Assembly: GCF_020179755.1 (NCBI RefSeq)
Contig: NZ_JAIUCY010000002.1
Span: 62,001 to 126,000, forward strand
DNA length: 64,000 nucleotides
Source of the DNA: Herbaspirillum sp. alder98
Lineage (GTDB): Bacteria; Pseudomonadota; Gammaproteobacteria; Burkholderiales; Burkholderiaceae_D
Direction of reading: 5' to 3'
In this document: positions 39,075-49,508 of the stretch, one piece after another
Layout: each line of letters starts with the position of its first letter
Position numbering within the stretch: the stretch's first letter is position 1
Notes under the pieces: generated by a model
Database searches by the model: none
The model's input: the letters and a program-made list of their open reading frames with translations, nothing else
Told to the model about the DNA's origin: nothing
Translations under genes and position numbers: made by a program

Positions 39075-42000
39075 ATGAATCAGCTTTGCTATCGCGTCGT
39101 CTTCAATATAACCCGTGGCATGCTCATGGCTGTTGCAGGAACTTCCCGCAGCCGCGGCGCAGGGGCTGCGTCTGGACCGGCCTGCGAGCGTCATGCGGCA
39201 TTTTCTATGGCCCGTCTCAGCTGGATAGGGCTGGCGGTATTGACGCTGGTCGGCGCTGGGATGACGATGATGCCACGCGCGCAGGCACAAATCATCGCCG
39301 ACCCGAATGCCCACCGCAACCAGCAGCCGGTGGTGGTCAACACGGCCAATGGCATTCCCCAGGTCAACATCCAGACGCCCAGCGCTGCGGGCGTGTCACG
39401 CAATACCTACAGCCAGTTTGACGTACAGCGTAACGGCGCCGTACTGAATAACTCACGATCCGATGTGCAGAGTCAACTGGGCGGTTGGATCCAGCGTAAT
39501 CCGAACCTGGCCAACGGGACAGCACGGGTGATTCTCAACGAGGTCAACTCCAGCAACCCCAGCTATCTGCGCGGATTCGTGGAAGTCGCCGGCGATCGCG
39601 CCCAGGTCATCATCGCCAATCCTTCAGGCGTGACCTGCGATGGGTGCGGCTTCATCAATTCCGCTCGCACCACGCTGACCACCGGTGAAGTCATCATGAA
39701 CGGCGGCAATCTCGATCGTTATGTGGTTCGCGGTGGGCTGGTGCGGATCGAGGGCGCAGGTTTCAACGATGCACAGTCGGACTTTACCGAAATCATTGCC
39801 CGCGCCGTCGAAGTCAATGCAGGCATCTGGGCCAAAGAGCTGCATGTGACCGCTGGCGCCAATCAGGTCAATGCGGAACATACCCAGGTAACTCCCATTG
39901 CTGCCCAGGATGCAAAGCCGGCTTTCGGTGTGGACGTGGCCGAGTTGGGCGGGATGTACGCCAACAAGATTTTTCTGGTTGGAACCGAGTCCGGAGTGGG
40001 CATGCGCAATGCAGGCACGATTGCTGCCGCAGTCGGCCAGGTCATGCTGTCGGCCGATGGCCGTATCGAAAACAGTGGCACGCTGAACGCTCAGCAGAAT
40101 ATACGAATCCAATCGGCTGGCGCTGCAGCGGGCCTGGTGCATGAAATTGCCAATAGCGGCAACATCGGCTCGGCCACTTCCGACGTGAGTTTGAGTACTG
40201 ACGGACGTATCTCCAACACTGGTACCGTCACAGCGCAAGTCTCGATGGACATCAACGCAAACGAAGTTCGTAACGGCGGAACGCTCAGCGCGGCCACGGG
40301 CGGCGTTGAGATCGCAGCCGCTGCCACCGTGGAGAACAGCGGTGCCATCCTTGCGCAACAAAGTGTCAGCATCGTCAGCGCCGATGCGGCCAATACGGGC
40401 ACGATCTCTGCTGCGAGCGGTGATGTGAATGTCGTTGCAAGCGGTTCGGTAGTCAATGGCGGTTCGGTGATCGCGCAGCGTGACGTCACGATCACCGCCC
40501 AGGGTCTCACAGGCAGTGGCGGATCGGCCGTGTCCAATACTGGCGCGTTGAGCGCTGTCGGCGGTACGGTCTCGGTGAATGCCAAGGGTAAGGTCAACAA
40601 CGCCGGGACCATCGTTGCGCGCGACGACGTAAATTTGAAGTTGTCTGGCGCGAGCGCGTTGGCCGCTGACTTGACCAATGGCGGCAATATCACTGCAACG
40701 CAGGGGCAAGTCAGCATCGATGCCGACGGCAGTATCGACAATGCAGGTGCGGTCATCGGCCAGACGTCGGTGAACATGGTTGCCCGTCACGCCGTGGCAG
40801 AACCCGGCCAGGCCGGACTGAACAACAGTGGCACCATCAGTGTGGCAGGGGGAACAGCCGTATTGAACATCACGGGTGCCGTCGATAATGCAGGCAAGCT
40901 GATCGCTCGAGACGGCGTGGAACTTCGTGTCTCGGCCGCTTCAGGAAGTAATGGCATTGGCGGACGCTATGGCCTGAAAAACTCCGGCGTGATTGCTGCA
41001 AGCGCCGGCAGCATTCAGGTGGGCATCGACGGTGGACTGCTCAATACAGGAGCGCTCATTGGTCAAGACAGCGTGAGCGTTACTGCACGTGATGCGTCAT
41101 CGACGATACCGCGGGGCAATCAATTTGGTATCGACAACGACGGCAGTGTGCAGGCGGTCAATGGCGAGGTGCAGCTCAACTCCGATGGTCAAATTGGCAA
41201 TAACGGCACCGTCATGGCATCGAGGTCGGTGGTGATGGACGCAAAAAATGCGGGGCGCGGCAGTTTTGCTGGCAGTGAGGTCGGTATCGCCAATGCAGGA
41301 ACGGTCAGCGCTACTGCTGGCGCAGTCACCCTGGGCGCTGACGGTAACATTCAGAACAGCGGCACTGTAGCTGCGCAAAGCGATGTGACCCTGCACGCAC
41401 GCAGTGTCGGCGCGGCACTGAACAACGCGGGGAAACTGCAAGCCGGCACCGGCACGGCCTCATTGACGGTGGACGGACAGCTCAGTAATGCTGCGTCGGG
41501 CATCATTACCGCCAACAACCTCAGCTTGTCCGCAAGAGAAATTGAAAACGATGGCAGCATTGGCGCACAGGTGAATGCTGCCGTGGCGTCGCGCAGCAGC
41601 TTCAGGCAGGCATCCGCTGCTGCGCTGGCAGCCAATGGCAACCTGGCGATCAACCTGGCCGGAAACTATAGCAACGCTGGCCAGCTTCGGGCTGGCGCGC
41701 TGTCGCTCTCGGCAGCCGGGATAAGCAATTTCGTGACGGCGGCGATCCAGGCCGACAGCATCACTATCACTGGCAATGGTACGCTCGCTAATGCTGGCGA
41801 AATCAGTGCGCGCAACCTGCTGGATATCACCGCACCGCAGGTCGACAATACGGGGATCATCCTCGGCGGGGATCTGGTGGTGCGTGCGCAGACAGTGACC
41901 AACACGGGTAACAACGCGTTGCTGGGAGCGGGAAATAGCGGTTCGCTGTGGGTGAGCAGTCTTCTGTCCAATCGCAACAATGCAGTGATCTACAGCGCCG

Positions 42001-45000
42001 GTAATTTATCCATTGCGGCCGATGCTCAGAGAGATGCAGCTGGTCTGGTCAATGGAACGGCGCAGATTACCAACGAAGATTCGATCATCGAAGCCGCGGC
42101 CAATCTGGACGTGGCTGCGGTCAATGTGCGCAATACACGCAGCGGCGTCGCCGTGGCGAGTGTCCGGACGCTAGATGAAACCTACACGATGCGTATCCCT
42201 TCCTGGTGGCGCAACGGCAGCAACCAGATGTACTACAAGCCGGACTCCTCCAATTTCACCGCTTACGAAATCCTGTATGTCAATCCGGCAGACGTGCTGG
42301 AACTCACTAACATCATTACACCTGACGGGCTTGTCGTCTCGCGGGCAGTGATCAGGACACACGCCAACGATACTGTTTTTTATAAAGGGGTGTCTTCCAA
42401 CTGGGCGATTTTTGGCCAGGTCAGCCGGGCAAGCGCCACTGACGGCACGCGCGTGGTGTATGCGAGGTCACAGAGCGCCAATGTCAGCAATCCCGACCAG
42501 GTTGCCGGTGGCGACGACCCCCGCGACGGGCGCAACGATATCAACTGGGAGCCCATGCCCGGTTACTCGAACCAGTATGGAAATTGCACGACAAACTGCA
42601 TCCGGTTTGTGACGGAGCAGGACTATACCGACCCTTACAGCATCTTCTTCCGTGATACGCAGCATGCGTTGGCACCTCAGCACGATTCGCTAGAGATTTC
42701 CCGTAATGCTCACCATACGGCGACTGAAGACCGACTGGCTGCTGGCGCAGGATCAGTCGCCGAAATCCGAGCTGGCGGCAATGCCAGTATCCGTATCGGC
42801 CAATCGTTGAGCAACGAATACAGCAATATCGTGGTGAACGGTTCGTTATGGTTGGGCGGAGCGACTGCCAACATTACCAATCTGGGGCAAACCTTATATC
42901 GCCGACACAGTTTTGACGGCACGTTCACGACGACTAGGGGAACGGTCACGCCATATAGCATGCCGGATATCTCTGAAGTGATCGGCACGACCCAGGGAGC
43001 GATCGTGGGTAATGGCGGGGTGACCATCATCGCCAATAATTTCAGTAACACCGATCTTTCCGCCGGTAGCGCGGCAAATATCCGGAGCGATATTACGCCC
43101 TCTACGGGCGGCGGCCAGTCGATTGGCGGTATTCTGGGCAGCGTTTCCACTCGCCCGGGGAATACCGCGCCTACGGGCGGAGCGGTTCCATCCGGCGCGG
43201 GCCTCCCGACGATGAGCGGCTTCCCCGCCGGAGCGCTCTTTCCTCAAAACGGCAATGTGCCGGTTCCGATTCGCCCGGGAGTGCTGTTCCAGCCCTCCGC
43301 CAGCGGCAGCTACTTGCTCGAAACACGGTCGCAATTCACCGATCATCGTATCTGGCTGAGCAGCGACTACCTACTGACCGCGCTTAACGTCGATCCCAGC
43401 ACGGTGCAGAAGCGGCTGGGCGACGGCTATTACGAGCAGCGGCTGGTGCGCGAACAGATCGCGCAGCTGACGGGCAAGGTCGCTGGCGCCGCCAGCGACG
43501 ATAGCCAATACCAGAAGCTGCTCAGCAATGGCATCAGTACGGCGCAGGCATGGGGATTGCGTCCCGGAGTGGAGCTCACTGCCGATCAGGTGAGCCATCT
43601 GACCAGCGATATTGTCTGGCTGGTCAGCCAGACCGTGACTATGCCGGATGGGAGCACGCAGGAGGTACTGGTTCCCCGTGTCTACCTGGCACATATCGAC
43701 GATAGCGCACTGCAAGACACGGGTGCGCTGGTCAGCGGCGCCAATGTCACGATACAGGCGGCCAACATCACGAACAAAGGCGGCATGATCGACGGGCGCG
43801 CGGATGGGACCGGTCGTACGGTACTGGTGGCATCCAACGACCTGGTCAACCTGGGGGGCGGTATCAAGGGCGACGACATTGTCATCAGCGCAGGTGCTAG
43901 CGTGCGCAACGAGACCCTGACAATGACTCAAACCTACGATAACGGCCAGACCAGAGGCAGCTTCACTTCACTGTCTAACCAGGCCGGCATCAGCGCTGGC
44001 AAGAGCCTGGCCATCACTGCCGGTGCCAATATCGATAACATCGGTGCTACGCTGTCCAGCGGTAGCCTGGGCAATGCCAGCGCCGGATCGATGGCGTTGA
44101 GTGCTGGGCAGGATGTCAATTTCGGCACCGTCAAGACGGGCAGCACCTATGACGCATATTTTGGCGGGTACACAGGCTATTCGCAAAGCGTTGGCCATAC
44201 TGGCGCCACTGTAACCGCAGGAGGAGAGCTCTCGGTGATGGCACAGCGGGATATTGCCATGACCGCCGCACAGGTCAATATCGGGACCAATGGCCAAGGC
44301 AGTGGCACATTGCTGGCTGGACGAGCAGTCAACATCGGTGCCGCACTTGACGAGTCCGTGGTGGAAACCACTCAGACCAAGTCACGCTCGTTCACGCAAT
44401 ATGAGCATCAAAGCACTAACGTGGTGGGCTCTAATATAGACGCCAAGGACGGCCTGTCGATCAGCGCTGGGGCATTGGAGAAAGCCTCGCTCAATATTGT
44501 CGGTAGCAATATCGCAGCCGGAAAAGCGCTCGATATGTCGGCCAGCGACAATGTGAATATCCTGACCATGCAGGAAACCGATGCTACCCGCATCTACAAC
44601 CATAGCTCGTCCCGCAGCCTGTTTTCGAGCCGCAGTTCCACCGATGACGAAAGCAGAGCCTATAGCACCTCTATCGGGAGTTCTGTAGCCGGTGACAGCG
44701 TTTCTGTTCAGGCAGGCAATAACATCGCGGTCGCTGGAAGCGCCGTGCTCGGCGTGAACAATGTGCTGCTGAAGGCGACCGGAAATGTCGATATTACGTC
44801 CACGCAAAATATCGATCAGTTCAATAGCAGCCGTGAGAGCAAGAAATCCGGCTTCTCCGCTAGTTTCGGCGCCGGAGTCGCCAGTGTCGGTTACGGCAGT
44901 TCCAGCGCCGCTGGAAAGAGCAGTGTGGCAACCGTTACCCAGCAGGCGTCAACGCTGGCATCGCTGAATGGAAACCTGCAGGTTCAGGCGGGCCAGAATC

Positions 45001-48000
45001 TGAGCATCACAGCCTCCGACCTTGGCGCCGGCAAGGACCTGATGTTGATCGGTAGGAACATCGACCTCAGCGCCGCGCAAAACACCAGCGAGCAACACAA
45101 CCAGCAGCAGAGCAGCAGCAGTGGATTCTCGGTCGGCTTTACCTATAATCCGCTGGCCGCCTTCAAGAGCGCTTACCAGCAGAGCGCCAACAATAATCCC
45201 GCCGCCAGCTTCATCGGCAAGAACAACAAGTACGCGGAGGCCGCCGGCGATGGCGCCTCGGCCGCGACCACGCCCGTGGTGGTGCAAGCAGGTGCGCGCA
45301 GCAGCAACAGCACGCAGGACCATTCCATCAGCACCGCGCAGGTCAGTACGCTCACGGCTGGCAGTAACCTGACACTGCTTGCCACGGACGGCAGCATCAC
45401 CAGCCAGGGGGCAGCGATGAGCGCCGAAGGTGATGCCCTGCTGCTGGCCAAGAAGAACATCCTGCTTGATGTGGCCCGCAACTTCGAAAGCCAGGACCAG
45501 ACTAGCGTCGCCAAGGGCTGGAGCCTCGATAACCGGGGCACTTTGCCGGTCGGGATGTTCAACACCAACGGCACTGGTGACGGCACATCCACCACTATTA
45601 CCGGCACGACGCTCTCGGCCGGTCGCACGGCATCTTTGTCGAGCACGGAGGGCGATATTGCGCTGACGGCCACCAATCTGGTGGCCAATGGCGATCTCAG
45701 CATCAGCGCAGCCCGTAATCTCACGGTGCAAAGCGGGCAGGACATGTTGGCCAATACCAATCGCAGCGATAACCAGGCAATCGGCAAGGTAGTTATTTCC
45801 GATACCGAACGATTTGCGGGTTATCACACAGAAAAGAGCCAGGGCGACAACAGTGCCATTACCCAGGTCGCAAGCAACCTGGGGAGCCTGCAAGGCAACA
45901 TCAGCCTGAGTGCGGGTGATACCTATACCCAGAAGGCAAGTAATGTCCTGGCGGCGAACAATGTTGACATCAGTGCCAAATCGATCGACATCATCACCGC
46001 CGACAACACCGGCAGCAGCGATCAAAGCAGTTCCAGCCTCAAGATCGGCGCCTTTGCCCGCGTCAGTTCGCCGCTGATCGACCTGGCCAACAACATCGAG
46101 AACGCCAAGAAATCGGACGGACGTCTGCAGGCGATGCAAGGACTTGCAGCGGTAGCCAATGGCTATCAGGCATTAAGTGGGGCGACCAAAACCAGCGGCT
46201 ACATCATCAAGGGGGAGGTTGGTATCGGTTTCGCCAGTGCTAACAGCCAGGACAATAATCGTTTCACCCAGGCTCAGGGCAGCACCATCCAGGGCGGCAA
46301 CAACGTCAACCTGACTTCCACGCAGGGCGACATCCATGCCACCGGTGCCAGCATTGCCGCCGGCAAGACGTTGACGCTGGATTCGGCGCGCAACATCCTG
46401 CTGGATGCCGGACAGCGCACCGTCACCGGTAGCGGTGACAGCCACAGTGCTGGTGCGGAAATCGGCGTCGGCTATTCCGTCGGCGCGCAAACCGGGGTTT
46501 ATGCCTACCTCAGCGCGAGCATCGGCAACGGCCGTTATGACTATAACGCGCTGACCAACAGCAACACACACTTGAGCGGCGACGCCGTTGTCCTGAAATC
46601 AGTGGGTGATACAACCCTCAGGGGCGCTGACGTCAACGCCGGTACCATCGATGCCGCTGTCGGTGGAAAACTCACGATCGAGTCGGTGCAGGACAAGGTC
46701 ACTCAGCATAGCGAGCAGAACACTATCGGCGGGCGTGCACAAATTTCCATCGGTACGGCCTGGGAGGCTTCGGGAAGCGCCTCTCGTTCAACCGCCAGCG
46801 GCAGCAGCAGCTTTGTGAATCAACAATCTGGCCTGTTTGCCCGGGAAGGCGGGTACCACGTTACTGCCGACTCGGTTGCGCTCAAAGGTGCAGTCATTGG
46901 CAGCACCAATGCCAGCAAGTCGGAGTTGACGACCAATTCGATCAGTTTCGAGAACCTCGAAAACAAGATGGAGTATTCGGCCAGCACGATGAGCTTGTCT
47001 GGCGGCATCAGCGGTGGTGGCAAGGCAGAGAGCAAACCGGGTGAAAACGGCAACGGGACACAGCAGACCGGTAGTAAAGATCGCTTGAGCAGTGGCGCCC
47101 CGACTCCCAATTTGACTCCGGGGATAGCGCTGCAGGACAGCGGTAGTGCCAGCTCGACCGCTTATGCCACGCTGACTGATGGCAACATCGCTATCGGTGG
47201 CCAGAAATTGAACAGCGCTGCGGATCTTGGTGCTCATACTGACCTGGCCACGGCCAATAGTGCCATCGCAGCATTGCCGGACTTGCGCAATGTGATGAAA
47301 GAGCAGCAAGCCATGGCTGCTGCGGCTAATACCATTATTTCGACCGCTGTGCAGTATGCTAGTGACAGGGAGTTGCTGGCAAAGAAGGCGGCAGCACAAG
47401 CGCAAGAAAACATTAGCAATGCAAGTAGCATCATTGCCGACGCGCAGGCGATCCTCGACAACAATGACAGTACCCCGGAGCAGAAAAATGCCGCACAAGC
47501 TGCACTGAACTCGGCAACACAGAGTCTGGATAGTGCGCTACAAGACCTCAGCTCGGCCCGGGCGACCATTACAAACTGGGGGCCGATCGGAGACTACACG
47601 CGTATTTTGAAGGCCGTCACCGGCGTGCTGGTCGGTGGCATTGCTGGTCAAAGTGCGGGGCAGTTGGCCGTCAACACCAGTGCACCCTATATGGCACAGG
47701 CAATCGGGGATTACTTCACTCAACCGGGCAACGAAAACAAGACCGCACAAGTGCTGAGCCACGCGTTGTTGGGTGGTCTGTTGGCGGCGGCCAATGGTGG
47801 CAACGTGGCGGGTGGTGGGGTCGCAGGTGCGGTGGGAGAATTGGCAGCGGAAGCGATCACAAAGGAGTTGTACCCGAACGCGTATGACCCTGATGGTAGC
47901 TTCCACCCCGAGCGGCTCAGTAAAAGCCAGGTCAATACGGTGGTTGCCTTGGCGTCTGCAGTAGGCGCGACTTTGGGGGGATTGACTGGAGGCGCTGCGC

Positions 48001-48935
48001 AAGACGCGCTTGTCGGCGCGACTGTGGCAGGCAATGCGGCGGCGAACAACTTCCTGAAGCATCAACAGTTCAACGAATTCAAGTCTCGCTATGCTCAGTG
48101 TGCTACCGATAAGTGCAAGAGCGATGTGCTGGCGGACATGAAGACACTCTCTGACGCACAGGACGTTTTGCTTACCAAGTGCACCACGGTAGCGGCATGT
48201 AAGGAGTTGATCCGCGACATTGTTTATCCGACGCAGCAGAACGGTTTCCTCGGTTTCTTCATCACCCAAACCACGGATACCTATAACTTCTGCGCCGCCG
48301 GTGACGGTGCATGCATGGATACGTTGAAATACATTTCAGCGCATACCAATCGCGCAGCGCTGACGAGTATTGCTCCTGAATTCTTCGCAGCAGTTAATTG
48401 GAAAACTGCGACAATCGAAAGTGGTGCTGCGGAGTTGGAGGCTAGATTTGGGTTGTCCGCTCAAGCGGCAGTGATGCTGGCTGCCACTTTGTCGGAAATG
48501 GGCCAGGGCGGCGCATCATTCGGGCAGAAGGCCGGGACTGGAAGTAGTGCAGGAGTAGTTCCTGGACGTGTTCAATCTCGTATAAACATCGCAAATGATC
48601 GCACTGATACAACGCCCTTGCGTGAAAACGGCAATCCAGTATCTGCGGGATTCAATCATGTTCTTGACGGACATTTTGATGTGCCAGTATCCAACTCGCG
48701 CTCCGTTTTTAGCATTACACCTGATGAATTAAAAGGCATCTTGCAAAGTAATAAAGTGGTCAGTTCTCCGGTGACAGCGATCGAAGGAGGGCAATTTGTT
48801 AGAACAGTTGATGTTGGACGCGTGATTGGCACAACTGCCCTTAAAGATGGAGGGAGCGCGACCTCTGTTCTAAGAATATTCACAGACAGGGCTGGTAATC
48901 TTATTACTACGTTTCCTGTAAAAGGAGGGGGATGA
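39075..48935 (+). CDS. cdiA: CdiA/FhaB-like two-partner secretion exoprotein with C-terminal toxin
   Basis: A 3286-residue intact exoprotein. The N-terminus is an extended signal peptide (MNQLCYRVVFNITRGMLMAV), with the hydrophobic core at about 50-70 and cleavage near RAQAQ. The TPS secretion domain follows, with QRNPNLANG and IANPSGVTCDGCGFINS. About 2,500 residues of haemagglutinin-type repeats rich in Asn/Gly/Ala/Ser form a filament. A pretoxin domain lies at about 2880-3165. It has GNAAANNFL (about 2988-2994) where CdiA proteins usually have VENN, and three cysteine pairs. The last 120 residues differ from the orphan copy and are the predicted toxin (NHVLDGHFD, then a terminal TDRAGNLITTFP), perhaps a BECR-fold RNase. 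AAGAAAGAAAAAG precedes the ATG, 39 bases after cdiB. The immunity gene overlaps the stop. Confidence 0.9.
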   Translation: MNQLCYRVVFNITRGMLMAVAGTSRSRGAGAASGPACERHAAFSMARLSWIGLAVLTLVGAGMTMMPRAQAQIIADPNAHRNQQPVVVNTANGIPQVNIQTPSAAGVSRNTYSQFDVQRNGAVLNNSRSDVQSQLGGWIQRNPNLANGTARVILNEVNSSNPSYLRGFVEVAGDRAQVIIANPSGVTCDGCGFINSARTTLTTGEVIMNGGNLDRYVVRGGLVRIEGAGFNDAQSDFTEIIARAVEVNAGIWAKELHVTAGANQVNAEHTQVTPIAAQDAKPAFGVDVAELGGMYANKIFLVGTESGVGMRNAGTIAAAVGQVMLSADGRIENSGTLNAQQNIRIQSAGAAAGLVHEIANSGNIGSATSDVSLSTDGRISNTGTVTAQVSMDINANEVRNGGTLSAATGGVEIAAAATVENSGAILAQQSVSIVSADAANTGTISAASGDVNVVASGSVVNGGSVIAQRDVTITAQGLTGSGGSAVSNTGALSAVGGTVSVNAKGKVNNAGTIVARDDVNLKLSGASALAADLTNGGNITATQGQVSIDADGSIDNAGAVIGQTSVNMVARHAVAEPGQAGLNNSGTISVAGGTAVLNITGAVDNAGKLIARDGVELRVSAASGSNGIGGRYGLKNSGVIAASAGSIQVGIDGGLLNTGALIGQDSVSVTARDASSTIPRGNQFGIDNDGSVQAVNGEVQLNSDGQIGNNGTVMASRSVVMDAKNAGRGSFAGSEVGIANAGTVSATAGAVTLGADGNIQNSGTVAAQSDVTLHARSVGAALNNAGKLQAGTGTASLTVDGQLSNAASGIITANNLSLSAREIENDGSIGAQVNAAVASRSSFRQASAAALAANGNLAINLAGNYSNAGQLRAGALSLSAAGISNFVTAAIQADSITITGNGTLANAGEISARNLLDITAPQVDNTGIILGGDLVVRAQTVTNTGNNALLGAGNSGSLWVSSLLSNRNNAVIYSAGNLSIAADAQRDAAGLVNGTAQITNEDSIIEAAANLDVAAVNVRNTRSGVAVASVRTLDETYTMRIPSWWRNGSNQMYYKPDSSNFTAYEILYVNPADVLELTNIITPDGLVVSRAVIRTHANDTVFYKGVSSNWAIFGQVSRASATDGTRVVYARSQSANVSNPDQVAGGDDPRDGRNDINWEPMPGYSNQYGNCTTNCIRFVTEQDYTDPYSIFFRDTQHALAPQHDSLEISRNAHHTATEDRLAAGAGSVAEIRAGGNASIRIGQSLSNEYSNIVVNGSLWLGGATANITNLGQTLYRRHSFDGTFTTTRGTVTPYSMPDISEVIGTTQGAIVGNGGVTIIANNFSNTDLSAGSAANIRSDITPSTGGGQSIGGILGSVSTRPGNTAPTGGAVPSGAGLPTMSGFPAGALFPQNGNVPVPIRPGVLFQPSASGSYLLETRSQFTDHRIWLSSDYLLTALNVDPSTVQKRLGDGYYEQRLVREQIAQLTGKVAGAASDDSQYQKLLSNGISTAQAWGLRPGVELTADQVSHLTSDIVWLVSQTVTMPDGSTQEVLVPRVYLAHIDDSALQDTGALVSGANVTIQAANITNKGGMIDGRADGTGRTVLVASNDLVNLGGGIKGDDIVISAGASVRNETLTMTQTYDNGQTRGSFTSLSNQAGISAGKSLAITAGANIDNIGATLSSGSLGNASAGSMALSAGQDVNFGTVKTGSTYDAYFGGYTGYSQSVGHTGATVTAGGELSVMAQRDIAMTAAQVNIGTNGQGSGTLLAGRAVNIGAALDESVVETTQTKSRSFTQYEHQSTNVVGSNIDAKDGLSISAGALEKASLNIVGSNIAAGKALDMSASDNVNILTMQETDATRIYNHSSSRSLFSSRSSTDDESRAYSTSIGSSVAGDSVSVQAGNNIAVAGSAVLGVNNVLLKATGNVDITSTQNIDQFNSSRESKKSGFSASFGAGVASVGYGSSSAAGKSSVATVTQQASTLASLNGNLQVQAGQNLSITASDLGAGKDLMLIGRNIDLSAAQNTSEQHNQQQSSSSGFSVGFTYNPLAAFKSAYQQSANNNPAASFIGKNNKYAEAAGDGASAATTPVVVQAGARSSNSTQDHSISTAQVSTLTAGSNLTLLATDGSITSQGAAMSAEGDALLLAKKNILLDVARNFESQDQTSVAKGWSLDNRGTLPVGMFNTNGTGDGTSTTITGTTLSAGRTASLSSTEGDIALTATNLVANGDLSISAARNLTVQSGQDMLANTNRSDNQAIGKVVISDTERFAGYHTEKSQGDNSAITQVASNLGSLQGNISLSAGDTYTQKASNVLAANNVDISAKSIDIITADNTGSSDQSSSSLKIGAFARVSSPLIDLANNIENAKKSDGRLQAMQGLAAVANGYQALSGATKTSGYIIKGEVGIGFASANSQDNNRFTQAQGSTIQGGNNVNLTSTQGDIHATGASIAAGKTLTLDSARNILLDAGQRTVTGSGDSHSAGAEIGVGYSVGAQTGVYAYLSASIGNGRYDYNALTNSNTHLSGDAVVLKSVGDTTLRGADVNAGTIDAAVGGKLTIESVQDKVTQHSEQNTIGGRAQISIGTAWEASGSASRSTASGSSSFVNQQSGLFAREGGYHVTADSVALKGAVIGSTNASKSELTTNSISFENLENKMEYSASTMSLSGGISGGGKAESKPGENGNGTQQTGSKDRLSSGAPTPNLTPGIALQDSGSASSTAYATLTDGNIAIGGQKLNSAADLGAHTDLATANSAIAALPDLRNVMKEQQAMAAAANTIISTAVQYASDRELLAKKAAAQAQENISNASSIIADAQAILDNNDSTPEQKNAAQAALNSATQSLDSALQDLSSARATITNWGPIGDYTRILKAVTGVLVGGIAGQSAGQLAVNTSAPYMAQAIGDYFTQPGNENKTAQVLSHALLGGLLAAANGGNVAGGGVAGAVGELAAEAITKELYPNAYDPDGSFHPERLSKSQVNTVVALASAVGATLGGLTGGAAQDALVGATVAGNAAANNFLKHQQFNEFKSRYAQCATDKCKSDVLADMKTLSDAQDVLLTKCTTVAACKELIRDIVYPTQQNGFLGFFITQTTDTYNFCAAGDGACMDTLKYISAHTNRAALTSIAPEFFAAVNWKTATIESGAAELEARFGLSAQAAVMLAATLSEMGQGGASFGQKAGTGSSAGVVPGRVQSRINIANDRTDTTPLRENGNPVSAGFNHVLDGHFDVPVSNSRSVFSITPDELKGILQSNKVVSSPVTAIEGGQFVRTVDVGRVIGTTALKDGGSATSVLRIFTDRAGNLITTFPVKGGG
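47945..48568 (+). repeat. Direct repeat copy A: 3' pretoxin region inside cdiA
   Basis: About 624 bases repeated 1872 bases downstream at 49817-50440. By eye only seven substitutions separate the copies, all before 48212; from there to 48568 they are identical. Both ends are abrupt. It spans pretoxin residues about 2957-3165, up to the exact point where the two toxin domains diverge. Confidence 0.9.
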
Positions 48936-49447
48936 TGAAGAAACTTATGCGGAATCAGTGGGATGAGTTTCAAAGAGCCATCGCTGCTATGTATGACAAT
49001 GCGTTACCGAGAGACATTGCTAATGCGATATTGACTTGGTTGAGGCGATACCCTGAGACCTTTTCAAATGGGCCATTTTCTGATTATTCGTTTGATCGAT
49101 TCCTGTCGTTACAGGAAGAAGATTATCCAATTGAAGTGTCAAGGATGCGCGATGCCGAATTTATAAATTTTAAAAAAATCATAAAAAAGTACTCGGCTGA
49201 AGATGCTGAAAGCATCGCAAGATTTCTCCGCGATACATTGGAAACCTTAGTTGTTCTGATGGTGGATAAGCAATGTCCAATATGTGAGGCTTGGGAGATG
49301 GGTATATACAAGAATAGTGAAGATCAACGCATCGCCTTTGAATGTCGGCAATGCGGCTTCGCCAATTATTTAGATGGAGCTAAGGTCGGTACCAAGAAGC
49401 TCACATTCGCTCTAACTGAGGATCTGCATGAAGCAGGTTTCATCTAG
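48932..49447 (+). CDS. Candidate CdiI immunity protein for the cdiA toxin
   Basis: A 171-residue protein starting MMKKLMRNQWDEFQRAIAAM, overlapping the cdiA stop by 4 bases (ATGA), the position of immunity genes in CDI loci. No signal peptide. The N-terminal 110 residues are helical and charged. Near the C-terminus two CxxC motifs (CPIC at about 117 and CRQC at about 139) suggest a small zinc ribbon. Lower GC than the core genes indicates transfer. I recognise no family; immunity function is inferred from position only. Confidence 0.7.
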   Translation: MMKKLMRNQWDEFQRAIAAMYDNALPRDIANAILTWLRRYPETFSNGPFSDYSFDRFLSLQEEDYPIEVSRMRDAEFINFKKIIKKYSAEDAESIARFLRDTLETLVVLMVDKQCPICEAWEMGIYKNSEDQRIAFECRQCGFANYLDGAKVGTKKLTFALTEDLHEAGFI

Positions 49448-49508
49448 TAAGAGCATTCCGTAGTGACTGCCTTCAGCAGCCAATGGAAGATGGGGCACTT
49501 GGAAGAAG

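Noticed and set aside
41000-47000. CRISPR or tandem DNA repeats within cdiA
   Set aside because: The repetition is at protein level (haemagglutinin-type repeats) with diverged DNA; there are no regular repeat-spacer units.
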